From Haloarcula halophila (GTDB taxonomy: Archaea; Halobacteriota; Halobacteria; Halobacteriales; Haloarculaceae), in assembly GCF_029278565.1 (NCBI RefSeq), contig NZ_CP119562.1:50496-114495 (forward strand): DNA of 64,000 nt, given 5' to 3'. Shown here in pieces: positions 17,124 through 25,896 of this stretch. The notes beneath the pieces are model-generated. The model searched no databases and had not been told where the DNA came from. It was given only the letters and a program-made list of their open reading frames with translations. The position numbers and the translations under genes are program-made. Every line of letters starts with the position of its first letter. Within the stretch, counting starts at the first letter, position 1.

Positions 17124-17735
17124 ATGATTACGAAAACAGATTTTCAGCGAGGTGGCGCAGGCAACATTGTCAAGTATATACGGAGAGACCGAGCCCAAGA
17201 TTCGGGCCGTAAAGTCCCAGTCCGGGGACCAACAGGGAGAAAACTTTCTGATCAACAGGTATCTGATTTCGTGTCGAAGAGTCGCGACTTCGGGTTTGAG
17301 CGGCATATTATCGTCTCTCCTGATCCACAAGCAGGTTACTCCCCTTCCGAGGTTACCCAGCATACCCAGCAGCTGATGCAGCACGAGCTTACCTCAAACC
17401 CGACAATGGACTACCTATACGGGGTACACAGCAAAGATTGCCACCCTCATTCACATATCGTTGCGACCGGGAGAGAGGCTGAATTGCGGATGGATCGCCA
17501 AGAGATTCAGCGGTTCCGTTCACGGGCTCGGTCACAGTTCCGCGAGAAAGAACGACTCAAAGAACGCGACGTCGACCGAAAGCAGGAACGTACTGAAGAG
17601 CGTCGCGAACAAGCCCACGAGAAAGAGCTAGATCCAGAGGCCCGGAAAGAAACCAACCCCGATCGAGAACTCTCGCCTGAGCCAGACCGAGAGCAAGAAC
17701 CAGAGCGTGACTTCGGCATGGGTGGTGCGCAGTGA
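17124..17735 (+). CDS. Small HUH relaxase (MOBP/VirD2-like)
   Basis: 203 aa. The N-terminus GGAGNIVKYIRRDRA carries a Tyr at 18, where VirD2-type relaxases have the nicking Tyr (compare a Q-x-x-Y-L-S-R-K-G pattern). Motif III is VHSKDCHPHSHIVATG, matching the H-x-D-x3-P-H-x-H layout that binds the metal. In bacteria such enzymes nick oriT and stay on the 5' end. The C-terminal third is a highly charged Arg/Glu helix, perhaps for coupling-protein contact. It is much shorter than most relaxases. It overlaps the coupling protein start by GTGA. Confidence 0.8.
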   Translation: MITKTDFQRGGAGNIVKYIRRDRAQDSGRKVPVRGPTGRKLSDQQVSDFVSKSRDFGFERHIIVSPDPQAGYSPSEVTQHTQQLMQHELTSNPTMDYLYGVHSKDCHPHSHIVATGREAELRMDRQEIQRFRSRARSQFREKERLKERDVDRKQERTEERREQAHEKELDPEARKETNPDRELSPEPDREQEPERDFGMGGAQ

Positions 17736-20290
17736 GTTCCGACCCAACCACCCAGCCGGGCCAGAAGAACACGGAGGTCCCGACCCAACTGCGTGACGAC
17801 GGCGTCGTGATGTTCTTCTGGGCGTTCTTTATGTTCGTGTTCCCCGCGATGTGGGTTGATGCCGATAAACCACTCCACAAACGCTTCTGGGCCTGGCGGT
17901 ACCTCTATCTCGGCTTCACGGCGGTCACAGCGATATTCTTCCTTCCGGCACTGCTGAACGGGCAGTTTCTCTGGCTGCTGTTGGGTCCGTTCGCCCACAT
18001 CGTCGCAGGGCTCTCGATCATTGGAATCTTCGCCGGTTTCCAATTTCCCGGCATCTCACTGCCATACGTCTCGTATACGATCTCAACCGGGCTGTATAGC
18101 GCCGCTCTCGTAGCCGTGGCCGGCGGCGATCTCTTGCGACGGACATCCCCAGCCTCGCTCTCGATGGACCCCTACGACAGTGACGAAGACGAATTAGTTG
18201 TCCCATTGGATGGCGTCAACGATAAGAGCGACGACGCCCCAACACCGCCGAAAATCGACCAGGACGTGTCAACGGCCGTAATCGGCGAAACTGGATCGGG
18301 GAAGACCTCGGCTATGCAGTTGCTGGCCTACCAGTTTCCCTATCACCGGGACACGGCGGTGATCGCACACGACGCCGGCCAAGACTTCCAGCGCTTCTAT
18401 GAGGACCTTGGCTTCGACGTCAAGCGGATTAGCGCTCAGAATGGGGATGTGGTCTGGAATCTGTTCAAAGACGCTGACAGCCGGCGTGACTTCCGAGAGA
18501 TTGCCCGCACAATCTTCGGCGAGCCCGACGGGCACAACCCGTTCCACACGCCGGCCAAACAGGTCTTCGAGGACGTCCTGATGTACCTCCATCTGGAAGC
18601 ACAGAAAAACAACCGCCGTGAGGAACTCTGCCACCTCGATCTCGTGCAACTGCTCGAGGAAGGTCATACCGAACTATATCAGAAACTTAGCGAATACGAT
18701 CAACGGCTGGACGCTGGCCATCTCGACCCAGAGCAGGGCAAAGGGGCACGGAACGTCTATCAGACGCTTCGCGAGCACACTCGTCCGGTGTTCGTCGACG
18801 ACTTCGCGGAGTACGGCGAGTTCTCGCTGAACGAGTACATCCGAAGCCCCGACGGCCGGGTGCTGATTATCGACTCCGAGCCTTCACGGATGGCGACCCT
18901 CGGTCCGATGTTCCAGTTGCTGCTGGACTGGTCGATCCGCTACGCCATGGAAGCCCCGAATCCGACGGTCCATATCCTCGACGAGATTGACCAACTCCCG
19001 CCGCTCTCCCAGGTCACGAACCTCACCGCCCGTGGCCGGAAGGAGAAAGCCCGTGCGCTGGTTGGCGTCCAGACGGTCGGTCAACTGAAAGACACGTACT
19101 CGACTGTCTCTGGCATCCTGGGCAACTGCCCACAGGGTGTCTACTTCGGTCCCGGCGACCGGGAGACCACCCAGTTCGTCCTCGACGAGGTTGGCGACCA
19201 CCGGACCTTCGAGACGCAGGAGATGGTTGCCGTCTCTAGATCGACCGGCGACCGGTCCCAGAGCGAGCAGAATCGTCGCCGTCACCAGGAGAAAGACCAG
19301 AACCCGCTGACTCCCGGACAGCTCCGGAAGTTCGGGCCAGGGGAATGTGTCACCGTCCGCCGGACTGACTGGTGGCTCGGACAGGCTCACGAACTCCACG
19401 AGGTCCGTGACAACCTCCCTGAGAGGGGTGTCGAGTCACCGGTCTCGTTGGACGACACGAAGGATGATCTCGAAGATACTGACAGCTGGCTCGCATTACT
19501 ACGGTCCCGGTTCGGCGAGTCTGATATCGACGGTGAGGTTCAAGACCAGACCGAGTCGGGCGAAAATAACTCGGTTGATCCTGACGTGTGGGCTGCTGAT
19601 AATGTCGAGTCTCCGTCGCTGTCGTTCTCCTATGCGAAATGGGACGAAGCACTCGACCGACTCGATCTTAACCAACCACCGATCTCCGACCCGACACATA
19701 TCGACGCCTTCGAAGACATCTGCTCGATGCTTGATGATCGGGTCCTCTCGCTCCAGGTGGGTGCCGACGCGACCATCGAAATCAAGGAACTACTCATGGA
19801 CCTCCACAACCAGACTGGCCTGACTCCCAAGGAGGTCCTCAACGAGGTGACTGCCCACACTGAAGCCCTCCGGATGAGCGACGAGTTCCGCACTGAGTTG
19901 CTCGAGCAAGTCGATGTCGACGACGAGCAGCCGACGTCTGATGACGCTTCAGAATTGTTCGAAGAAGACAATACTGAGGGAGGGGATGACTCCGCTGACT
20001 CCGAAGGTGAGCAAGAGACCAACCCTGACGAAATGACCAATGAGCCCAAGTCACCCGGCTCAACTGAGGCTGAATCTGATAGGGCAGATAACTCAATTGC
20101 CGACACTAATCACCAGTCTCCAGAGGAGGAAACTCACACCCCAGATCACGAGCCAGTCCATGACAATGAAGATATAGAGAAACTGTTAGAATCGGATAAC
20201 GAGAGTGATGGTGACGAGAAAGAAGCGGATCGCGACGAAAACGATGACGACGATAGTGACGACGAGATCGACCCTGCGAACTTCATGTGA
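17732..20290 (+). CDS. virD4: VirD4/TraG-like type IV coupling protein
   Basis: 852 aa from a GTG that overlaps the relaxase stop. Three or four membrane segments lie in residues 25-130. Walker A VIGETGSGKTSAM is near 183 and Walker B VHILDEIDQLPPL near 413, followed by the R/K-rich LTARGRKEKARALVG strand typical of TraG/VirD4. Coupling proteins deliver the relaxase-bound strand to the channel. Residues about 580-852 are an acidic extension with a predicted helical domain (about 640-720) and a disordered tail. It is the last gene of the transfer operon. Confidence 0.9.
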   Translation: MSSDPTTQPGQKNTEVPTQLRDDGVVMFFWAFFMFVFPAMWVDADKPLHKRFWAWRYLYLGFTAVTAIFFLPALLNGQFLWLLLGPFAHIVAGLSIIGIFAGFQFPGISLPYVSYTISTGLYSAALVAVAGGDLLRRTSPASLSMDPYDSDEDELVVPLDGVNDKSDDAPTPPKIDQDVSTAVIGETGSGKTSAMQLLAYQFPYHRDTAVIAHDAGQDFQRFYEDLGFDVKRISAQNGDVVWNLFKDADSRRDFREIARTIFGEPDGHNPFHTPAKQVFEDVLMYLHLEAQKNNRREELCHLDLVQLLEEGHTELYQKLSEYDQRLDAGHLDPEQGKGARNVYQTLREHTRPVFVDDFAEYGEFSLNEYIRSPDGRVLIIDSEPSRMATLGPMFQLLLDWSIRYAMEAPNPTVHILDEIDQLPPLSQVTNLTARGRKEKARALVGVQTVGQLKDTYSTVSGILGNCPQGVYFGPGDRETTQFVLDEVGDHRTFETQEMVAVSRSTGDRSQSEQNRRRHQEKDQNPLTPGQLRKFGPGECVTVRRTDWWLGQAHELHEVRDNLPERGVESPVSLDDTKDDLEDTDSWLALLRSRFGESDIDGEVQDQTESGENNSVDPDVWAADNVESPSLSFSYAKWDEALDRLDLNQPPISDPTHIDAFEDICSMLDDRVLSLQVGADATIEIKELLMDLHNQTGLTPKEVLNEVTAHTEALRMSDEFRTELLEQVDVDDEQPTSDDASELFEEDNTEGGDDSADSEGEQETNPDEMTNEPKSPGSTEAESDRADNSIADTNHQSPEEETHTPDHEPVHDNEDIEKLLESDNESDGDEKEADRDENDDDDSDDEIDPANFM

Positions 20291-20769
20291 GTTGGCATCT
20301 TTCCAAGCGGTATATTTGCGGGTGGTTCTCACACTCGCTGTCCAGTCACCTTCCTCGTACTGGTACTGACCGATTGTACCATCGCTAATAGGTATGAGAA
20401 ATTTTGAGACCAAATCTGAGTATCTCCAATCTAGAGGGGGGGGCCAGCCAATTACCAGTCTTACCATGGGTAATGTCAATCTTCCAGTTAATTCATTTAT
20501 TTCTATAGTATTGAGTGTGAAATCGCAAGAGGGGAGCGGTATAACTCACAAACACGGTGCGAAAAATCGGTCTGACTCACACCAAACCGCAAGACGGCAG
20601 CCGGATTTTTCGCTCACACCGTGTCCCTTTATCTTGCCCCACAATTTTCGGCGGTAGCGCGCACCCTAACCATCCGTGAATTACCACGAAACTGACTATC
20701 AACTGCGGCGGCGCCTAGCCCTGGGGTCCCCGTTCGATGCACCCTGGCCTGCCCGGCCAACCGGCTGTG
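20291..20769. other. Gene-free spacer between transfer operon and minus-strand array
   Basis: Convergent intergenic region. It holds a G8 run at 20435-20442, an AT-rich part near 20480-20520, and the long inverted repeat listed separately. No coding frame is supported. Confidence 0.6.
20553..20623. repeat. Long inverted repeat, candidate oriT
   Basis: The left arm CACGGTGCGAAAAATCGG (20553-20570) is mirrored by CCGGATTTTTCG, a CTCA insertion, then CACCGTG (20601-20623). A CTCACA word recurs close by (20545, 20575 and 20612). It sits just after the coupling-protein gene and before the oppositely oriented accessory array, a sensible place for a transfer origin. A bidirectional terminator is the alternative. 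Confidence 0.45.
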
Positions 20770-21147
20770 TTAGCAACCCAAGAAGAATCCGAGGCTACGC
20801 TTCGCTGCCTCGCCCAGCGACCAGCGATAACTCCTGCTATTCGCGCTCAACGATCCCCGAGTCTGGCCCAAACCTGACTCAGTACTTCCCCGCCATTTGG
20901 AGGCCTCAGCCACCTTCTCCATCACAGTTCCAGGCCCCGTCTCGTCTAGCACACGATCACCTATGAAATACGATAGGTCTACCGGGTCCCGATTCTCTGC
21001 ACGAGTCATCGACTGGAGGGTCGCTCGTTCGAACCGCATTCCCTCTGGGGCACCATCCGGATGGACCGCGATCTCTTCGCTTTCGTCGTCGATGGCGGTC
21101 ACCGTCCCAAGCACCTCACCGTCGAAGCCATCGCGATGGATCAGCAC
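20770..21147 (-). CDS. Hypothetical protein, possibly broken 5' end
   Basis: 125 aa from a GTG. HRDGFDGEVLGTVTAIDDE and FIGDRVLDETGPGTV look like two small beta-barrel (SH3/KOW-like) repeats. An ATG at 21207 opens the same frame but meets TAA after ten codons (21175-21177), and the residues between this stop and the GTG (LPPLSEGDR) continue the family-like sequence, so the gene may have suffered a nonsense change. The C-terminal 30 residues look unnatural. Confidence 0.4.
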   Translation of the reverse strand: MLIHRDGFDGEVLGTVTAIDDESEEIAVHPDGAPEGMRFERATLQSMTRAENRDPVDLSYFIGDRVLDETGPGTVMEKVAEASKWRGSTESGLGQTRGSLSANSRSYRWSLGEAAKRSLGFFLGC

Positions 21148-21311
21148 TCGATCACCCTCTGACAGTGGAGGCAGTTATTTGGATGGAGCACAATTATCAC
21201 TTGCCATGGTTCGCTCTTCTGAAGGACGTTGGTGATGGACCGAACTGCTAAGTGTAAGTTGATGCGCGTATCGAACTCAAACACCGGAACGGATCCGGAA
21301 CTAGAGAGGAG

Positions 21312-21746
21312 TCAGTCGTCGTAACTCAGGCGTTCTACCACTTCTCCGAAGGCGACGTTCTCGCGCACATCAGCGATCTCGATGGTTACACGCTCCCCCT
21401 GTTCGGTGTCAGGGACAATAACGACAAAGCCGCGTTCGACACGTGTGATACCGTCACCCTGGTCACCGATATCTTCGATCTCAACATCCCGGTGTTCGCC
21501 TTCGTCGACAGGTGGGGTCTGCGGACTGCGTTCTGTTTGTGATTCACTGCGTTCTGTTTGTGCTTCAGTGACTGACTCATCGACCGTCCCAGTTGATGGC
21601 GACGACAGTAGCGCCACTCGGTACGTCTCATCGGTCTGAATCTCGCCGAGTTGAATCTCTTGGTCCGGGACCTCGACAACGTACGACCCATTCTGTTCTT
21701 CAATCTGCGCAGAAAACAGACACTGAAGTTGATCCGAAATTTCCAT
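21312..21746 (-). CDS. TRAM-domain protein
   Basis: 144 aa from the ATG at 21746. The C-terminal 60 residues (DVEIEDIGDQGDGITRVERG, then FVVIVPDTEQGERVTIEI) are a TRAM domain, a small RNA-binding beta-barrel that archaea use as an RNA chaperone. Residues about 50-80 are an acidic Thr/Glu/Ser linker with a repeated QTERS word. The N-terminal 45 residues form a separate small domain. It could help handle RNA after entry into a new host. Confidence 0.85.
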   Translation of the reverse strand: MEISDQLQCLFSAQIEEQNGSYVVEVPDQEIQLGEIQTDETYRVALLSSPSTGTVDESVTEAQTERSESQTERSPQTPPVDEGEHRDVEIEDIGDQGDGITRVERGFVVIVPDTEQGERVTIEIADVRENVAFGEVVERLSYDD

Positions 21747-21847
21747 CAAATGCCTCTGAGAAGAGATACGTGAAGCAGAGTACTTGATTCTGGCGTCGAC
21801 TGAGACTCTGTAGAGGAGACAATGACGCTAAAGCCCAGACCCAGCCA

Positions 21848-21997
21848 TCACTCTGGACTGACTACCCGCTCGCAGCTGGGACACTCAGCCCAAATCCCAG
21901 TCGTTCCATTGTCCTTCTCGTATTCAACCAGCAGCCACGCCCTCGAAATCCACTCGCCACAGTCTGGACAGCAACCGAGTGACGCGTCACCGTTCAT
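21848..21997 (-). CDS. Tiny zinc-ribbon protein
   Basis: 49 aa. Two pairs, CCPDCG near residue 9 and CPSCER near 39, form one zinc ribbon around a beta hairpin (SRAWLLVEYEKDNG). A plausible start ATG is followed directly by the charged N-terminus. Function unknown. Confidence 0.65.
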   Translation of the reverse strand: MNGDASLGCCPDCGEWISRAWLLVEYEKDNGTTGIWAECPSCERVVSPE

Positions 21998-22152
21998 GCA
22001 AAGAGGAGAGGGAGCGTGTGACAGGTCCCTCCAGACAAAACTCTGTTATCCTCAAGTGTAAGCCTTTGGCGGCTGAGCATGCTCTGAACACACAATTTCG
22101 TCAAAATAAATTATCCAGTAGCATTAATGTGCCTCTCTCTGTGCTCGGACAT

Positions 22153-22308
22153 ATGGAGGTCCGGACAGTCCTTACCCGACTCCTCCCGGGTAACCGACCG
22201 GACGTGATAATCGAATGCCGCCACTGTGGGACGACAATTGACCCACCGAGTGAGGCCTGTCCCGAGTGCGGCACAACTGAGTTTTGTCGCTACGAGATTC
22301 CACAATAA
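22153..22308 (+). CDS. Tiny double-CxxC zinc protein
   Basis: 51 aa. ECRHCGTTID then ACPECGTTEF give a rubredoxin-like zinc ribbon; the ATG at 22153 is chosen because the sequence upstream in frame looks non-coding. It is one of the few plus-strand genes in this region. Function unknown. Confidence 0.6.
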   Translation: MEVRTVLTRLLPGNRPDVIIECRHCGTTIDPPSEACPECGTTEFCRYEIPQ

Positions 22309-22472
22309 TATTCGATATAGTGGAGCACTCGGTCGTGAGAAGAGTGTTTAGGCGTCCAGTAACAGTGCAAGCTGAGAATCAACACTCCATCAATCGTCGA
22401 CGACCGGTGCGGCCTGGTCTCTGCACAAGCGCTTTACCTGATGCCGGGCAACGTCTGCACGCAACGGTTCTC

Positions 22473-22838
22473 ATGTCCAAGACACATCCATATCCAGAGC
22501 GACAGCTACCCGAAGACCAGATTGTCCCGTCCATGGAGACAATCGGCCCAGTGGTCGACCAGGTCGTCGCGATCGCTCGCCAACAGCTCAAGCGTCCGAT
22601 CTCGGTCCATATCGAAACGTGGGAAGATCAAGAGTTTGAGGTCCGCGTCACGCATTGGTCTGCGCCGGGCGTAAATACCCGGTACGGATACGAGTCAATC
22701 ATCCAGTATCACAGTGATCGAGAAACAATCCGTGGCGTGCTCATTGAAGAGGACACAGAGACTGATGAGCGCGAGGCGCTGTTACAAATGGACTTCAATC
22801 CCATCCGGGACCCAGTCGCGGCAAAAAATAGGGACTGA
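22473..22838 (+). CDS. Hypothetical protein, HalOD1-like size but unassigned
   Basis: 121 aa from the ATG at 22473. The predicted fold is alpha-beta: helix (GPVVDQVVAIARQQL), then alternating strands (SVHIETWEDQEFEVRVTHW). No domain is recognised with certainty. It follows the small zinc protein on the same strand by about 165 bp. Confidence 0.55.
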   Translation: MSKTHPYPERQLPEDQIVPSMETIGPVVDQVVAIARQQLKRPISVHIETWEDQEFEVRVTHWSAPGVNTRYGYESIIQYHSDRETIRGVLIEEDTETDEREALLQMDFNPIRDPVAAKNRD

Positions 22839-22849
22839 TTCAACCAGCG

Positions 22850-22999
22850 TCAACGGACCACTTCTCGGTGGCACCGTTCGCAGAGCTGGTCATATGATTC
22901 ATCCCGTTTGGAATCGTAGAATGATCCCGACCGGAATCGCGGGTCATGCAACTCGATGATGAACGTGCGGTTGCACCGCGGACACTGGATTTCTCCCAT
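22850..22999 (-). CDS. Tiny zinc-ribbon protein behind an operon-head hairpin
   Basis: 49 aa. IQCPRCNRTF and QLCERCHREV make one zinc ribbon. It has an excellent ribosome-binding site (GGAGGTGAG at 23004-23012), and an operon-head hairpin and a TTAACCAACA inverted repeat lie upstream, in line with other genes of the array. Function unknown. Confidence 0.65.
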   Translation of the reverse strand: MGEIQCPRCNRTFIIELHDPRFRSGSFYDSKRDESYDQLCERCHREVVR

Positions 23000-23027
23000 A
23001 GTTCTCACCTCCTGGCGACCCTGAGTT

Positions 23028-23058
23028 GGCCGCCACCTGCCTGCGGCCGCACAAAATC
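23028..23058 (-). promoter_or_regulatory. Operon-head hairpin, copy 1
   Basis: Read on the minus strand: TTTTGTG, stem GGCCGC/GCGGCC, 9-nt loop ending GGTG. It precedes the tiny zinc protein at 22999. Confidence 0.7.
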
Positions 23059-23097
23059 CACGCTGGCGAGTAGCGGGATACGAGCGCTCCCCCGACG

Positions 23098-23142
23098 CTT
23101 AACCAACACACCCGCGATTATCCGACCCCAGTGTTGGTTAAG
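23098..23142. repeat. TTAACCAACA inverted repeat, copy 1
   Basis: 45 bp: CTTAACCAACAC, a GC-rich spacer, then GTGTTGGTTAAG. See copies at 37096, 38192, 46855 and 52019. Confidence 0.8.
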
Positions 23143-23595
23143 ACCACTGCGCCACTCCCGCCCGCGTCCAGATCTCGACGAACCAGCCATGAATGCGGGT
23201 CCCGTCTCCCCTCCCCGCGGTCGGCGGGGATCGCGCGCAACGCAGTAAGCACGATGGACCGACCGCGAGGCGCGCGATCGCGCCGAGCGCAGCGACCCGT
23301 CGGCGCCGCGCGCTGACACGACCATCTGATCAGGCCACCGGCTTCGCCCCGCTGGCTGGCCCAGGTCAACGTCCATCCAGTCGTTCATCGCGACCAGCAC
23401 CCGGCCAGACTGACCCACGTCGAGCGCGGTCGCTGGCGACTGCACCCAGTCCGTGCGCGCGGTCGTCTCGCCGCCGCCCCGGCCTGCCGGTGGGCGGCGG
23501 CGAGGCCGCGTGCGCGAGGTGGCTCCGCGCCGACGGGGGTGAGGACCGCTCCCCCACTAAGCCAGTCGTCGAGGCGAGGCGAGGAACTCCCGCGA
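23143..23595. other. GC-rich intergenic stretch
   Basis: About 450 bp, very GC-rich with short palindromes. Open frames exist on both strands because of composition, but none looks like a protein. Nothing is assigned. Confidence 0.45.
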
Positions 23596-24645
23596 TTAGT
23601 CCGAGAGCGTCACCTCAACAGCGTTCTCCATGTCTACGTGGGAAATCCACTGGTGGGTGTCACTCTCAGCGTCCCACGGCGCGGTCCGCGGGCTGTCACC
23701 CGAACAGCCCCACGAGGCCCGTCGGTCACCCGTTGGTGCCGGGCCATCGCCGTCTTCGAGGATGCACATGGTCGACTTGCTCGTGACCGCGACGGTCGTG
23801 GTACCGCGGTACTCGCCGGGCTTGCCCGCGTAAATCCGTACCCGATCCCCTTCGTGAAGCGTGCGGACCATGGTGCCGTGGAGAGCCTTGTCCCAGACAG
23901 TGAGTTTACAGCTCGTGCCGGCGTCGTCTTCGAGGTACAGAACTTGGTACTGGTTCCGACTGGCCGGCTCCTCGATGATGTGGGTGACTTCTCCCTCGAC
24001 AGTCACCTCACCGCCGTCTGCGTCGACTTCCGCGAACGGGACCGGCGAGTTCATGCTGTCGCGAGCGGCCATCAGCGCGTCGAGTTCGCCGTCTAGGGGA
24101 CTGCCACCGCCGGCCACCGTCTCAGCGATACAGCGCCCCGCTGCGGCGCTTGTGATGGTCGTCTGGCGAGCCACCCGACGGGCGCGTTCGTTGACCTCCG
24201 CGAGCGTCTCGGCGTCCATCTTCTCGCGGGGGTCCGTCTGGCGCGTGGCGATGTCCGGGTGATCGAGGTCCGTATCCGCGTCGGTCAGCTGGCGGCTGGA
24301 CCGAGCGCGTTCCACACCGTCAGCGTGTGCCGCGTGTGCCGTCTCCCGGTGCCGTGCCTGTTCGGCTTCCTCGCCGTGTCGCTGTTCCTGCATCGCGAGC
24401 GTCTCGCCGTGGCGACGGTTCGGGCCGACTTCGGTGTCCCGCGTCCAGTCGTAATCATTCTGCCGCTCGTAAAAGTTCCCGCGAGAGTCCAGGCCCCGGT
24501 TAGGCCGGTAATCGAGTTCGTCCCCGTTCTCGGTCTCTGCGACCTGCTGAAGTAGATGCTCAGGGCCGTCAACACGCGCACTAAGCTGGATCGTCTGGTC
24601 AACGTCTGCCGATGCCTTCTTACCGTTCGAAGAGTTAGCGTACAT
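23596..24645 (-). CDS. OB-fold ssDNA-binding-like protein
   Basis: 349 aa from the ATG at 24645. Residues 1-200 are polar, with a charged helical region (HGETLAMQEQRHGEEAEQA) and a possible small helical domain at 145-185. Residues about 205-290 form an OB fold: VTVEGEVTHIIEE, then YQVLYLEDDAGTSCKLTVW, then GDRVRIYAGKPGEYRG, as in haloarchaeal RPA/SSB proteins. It may coat single strands, which fits a conjugative leading region. A nucleic-acid role other than SSB is possible. Confidence 0.7.
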   Translation of the reverse strand: MYANSSNGKKASADVDQTIQLSARVDGPEHLLQQVAETENGDELDYRPNRGLDSRGNFYERQNDYDWTRDTEVGPNRRHGETLAMQEQRHGEEAEQARHRETAHAAHADGVERARSSRQLTDADTDLDHPDIATRQTDPREKMDAETLAEVNERARRVARQTTITSAAAGRCIAETVAGGGSPLDGELDALMAARDSMNSPVPFAEVDADGGEVTVEGEVTHIIEEPASRNQYQVLYLEDDAGTSCKLTVWDKALHGTMVRTLHEGDRVRIYAGKPGEYRGTTTVAVTSKSTMCILEDGDGPAPTGDRRASWGCSGDSPRTAPWDAESDTHQWISHVDMENAVEVTLSD

Positions 24646-24670
24646 TGTCTTTCTACCACCACGGAAAGAC
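24646..24670 (-). promoter_or_regulatory. Hairpin abutting the OB-fold gene start
   Basis: Minus strand: stem GTCTTTC/GAAAGAC with a 10-nt loop CGTGGTGGTA, one base before the ATG. Loop size resembles the operon-head hairpins, but no TTTTCTG precedes it. A second inverted repeat CCGGATG/CATCCGG lies just upstream (about 24675-24694). Confidence 0.5.
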
Positions 24671-25361
24671 ACTTGCCGGATGTCTCAGCATCCGGTTTCC
24701 TGCGACACGAAACCGCTTCGTGAGTGCCGCGTGTGTCGTGCCTTCCCGTACATAAGGCCATGGGTGCCTATCACTTAAAGACTGTGGTTGAATAGCTTCG
24801 CTTCAAGTGCAATATTCGGACATTTTAGTGGTATCTGAGCGGTGTTTAGGTTTTCTCGTTTCGTCCCGGAATAGTATATAAAGACCAGTGCGTGGGTGAC
24901 ATCCCGGCGGGCGGGGGATATCTTGTGCGGTCGCAGTTGAGCCAGCATCCCGCGCGGCCAAGCGAGTGCCGGATGCCGAAAGCCCGGAATGGCGCTCGGG
25001 CGGTGCTGAGAGAGCGCCACATGCCCGTGAACGGAGGAGCAACAGAGAGTCGCCAGCGTCGGCGGCAGGGCGTCGATGCCGCCAAGGCTGACTCTGGTCA
25101 GCCGCCGGCGGATCGGCGGCCTGCCGTCGTAAGCAAGACTCTCCGCCGCGACGTGCTCGTTCCGGCGAGGGAGCGCAGGCCAAGCAGGTTCCTCGTTCAG
25201 AACCGTGCGCGAGAAACGCGCGCGCCGTCTCCGCCGTACTGTGCTGTCGGGTGGGACTGAAAGGGGCACGCCGCTGGCGCTTGCTGTGGTCGGGGCAGCG
25301 ACCCCTATCGCGCGCGGTTTGCGCGATATGTCGCTGAGCGACCGCCAGCGGCGTGGGGCTT
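24671..25361. other. Intergenic, no gene recognised
   Basis: About 690 bp upstream of the OB-fold gene. Frames are open on both strands but have unnatural composition. TTTAAG-like words near 24775 could be a promoter for the OB-fold gene. Short GC palindromes occur near 25110 and 25300. Confidence 0.45.
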
Positions 25362-25559
25362 TCAAGGAGTGCTGGTCGGACTTGTTCGTCGACGTCGTCC
25401 TGGAGGATCTGACCACTGCAGTAGTCCCGACAGTCCCGCTATCACCATGAGTGAGAATCGTCCCGTGCCCAGGAGTGCCGACAGACCCAGCAGTTCCACG
25501 AGAGTCTCTCGTACCAGTGGTTTCAGTCCCCTCGAAACCCTCCCAGTCGCGATACCCAT
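25362..25559 (-). CDS. Small membrane protein, uncertain
   Basis: 65 aa. A long hydrophobic stretch (VELLGLSALLGTG, then FSLMVIAGLSGLLQW) makes one or two membrane helices, followed by a basic Pro/Arg-rich tail. No family is recognised and there is no operon-head hairpin. It is kept because membrane-like composition is unusual for a chance frame here. Confidence 0.35.
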   Translation of the reverse strand: MGIATGRVSRGLKPLVRETLVELLGLSALLGTGRFSLMVIAGLSGLLQWSDPPGRRRRTSPTSTP

Positions 25560-25896
25560 CCGTCTCTGTACCAATCCCATCCACCCAACCGGCGCCGGCG
25601 ACAGACAGACAGCCGCCCAGCGGCGGCTGCGCGGCCAACAGGCGACACCCAGCCAACCGGCCCATCCAGCCCGCCCGTCAGTCCCACGCCGACACACGCC
25701 GTGCTCTCGCCCGCTGCAGCCGCCTGCCAGCCCCACGCTGGGATCCACCAGACAGCCGCCCGTTTCCCCCGGCCGTCTGCCCCATCCTGAGAGGGACCGA
25801 CTGCCAACGCCAGTGCAGTCGTGTCCCTCTCGTCTCCAACCGCGCGCGACCCCGACGTGCGCGAGGTCTTTCCGTTTCAAAAGGAAGCCAGCGAGC
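25560..25896. other. Intergenic, no gene recognised
   Basis: GC-rich and rich in CAGCC/GGCTG words. No supported gene on either strand. Confidence 0.4.

Noticed and set aside
23005..23786. Arg-rich open frames on both strands
   Set aside because: High Arg/Pro/Ala content is typical of antisense GC-rich frames; no domain.
24775..25665. Long open frame on the minus strand
   Set aside because: Repetitive, low-complexity translation with no fold; long frames without stops are expected in GC-rich DNA.
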